Position numbers and translations under genes: made by a program. Positions 14,129 to 14,156 of a stretch of 14,156 nt of DNA are shown piece by piece. Every line of letters starts with the position of its first letter. The first letter of the stretch is position 1. The stretch spans positions 4,294 to 18,449 of the forward strand of contig PLDZ01000185.1 of NCBI GenBank assembly GCA_003136295.1, in the 5' to 3' direction. A model generated the notes under the pieces. It did no database searches and was not told the origin of the DNA. It was given only the letters and a program-made list of their open reading frames with translations. Source of the DNA: Candidatus Dormiibacterota bacterium (lineage in GTDB: Bacteria > Chloroflexota > Dormibacteria > Aeolococcales > Aeolococcaceae).

Positions 14129-14156
14129 GGTCTGAGCGCCGCTCGTCGCGAGGGCC

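Overview
The window is a high-GC, tightly packed bacterial chromosome segment: 14 protein genes (the first cut by the left edge) and one tRNA gene. Much of the segment shows translational coupling. The gene order PIN/TRAM - ispD - ispF - cysS - rlmB - NYN nuclease is the housekeeping block known from Bacillota and, in part, from Actinomycetota. With the high GC, the frequent GTG/TTG/CTG starts and several apparently leaderless genes, it suggests a terrestrial Gram-positive-type lineage. Chloroflexota is my first guess and Actinomycetota the second. This is inference; no marker in the window settles it.

Region 1 (1-4693, + strand) is the housekeeping block. It holds a membrane-anchored PIN/TRAM RNase-like protein, two enzymes of the MEP isoprenoid pathway (IspD, IspF), cysteinyl-tRNA synthetase, an RlmB-type SPOUT rRNA methyltransferase and a YacP/Rae1-type NYN ribonuclease. 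The genes are joined by NTGA start/stop overlaps (CTGA, ATGA, TTGA) or very short gaps, so they probably form one transcript.

Region 2 (4734-10438, + strand) is a second apparent operon: an APC-superfamily transporter, an AMP-forming acyl-CoA ligase, a FabF-type ketosynthase and a MerA/lipoamide-dehydrogenase-like flavoprotein disulfide oxidoreductase. A putative leaderless promoter precedes it, and gaps or overlaps within it are 8 bp or less. It could be an uptake-activation-condensation module for an unknown carboxylic acid. The ligase and the flavoprotein both lack residues expected in their families.

Region 3 (10398-12403, mostly - strand) begins with a Crp/Fnr regulator whose 3' end overlaps the flavoprotein gene antisense by 41 bp. 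A + strand tRNA-Thr(TGT) follows. A Cof-type HAD phosphatase gene on the - strand runs its last 21 or so codons into the antisense of that tRNA. Upstream of the HAD gene lie a strong hairpin and a small conserved-looking ORF.

Region 4 (12383-14128) has a divergent promoter region with a palindrome, a YafY-type HTH/WYL regulator on the + strand, and a stand-alone GGDEF-family protein with a degenerate GENEF active site but an intact RxxD site. The latter suggests a c-di-GMP receptor rather than a cyclase. I see no CRISPR array, insertion sequence, prophage, origin or riboswitch. No previously undescribed multi-gene system can be claimed with confidence; the best leads are the degenerate GGDEF protein, the region 2 operon and the WYL/small-protein divergon.
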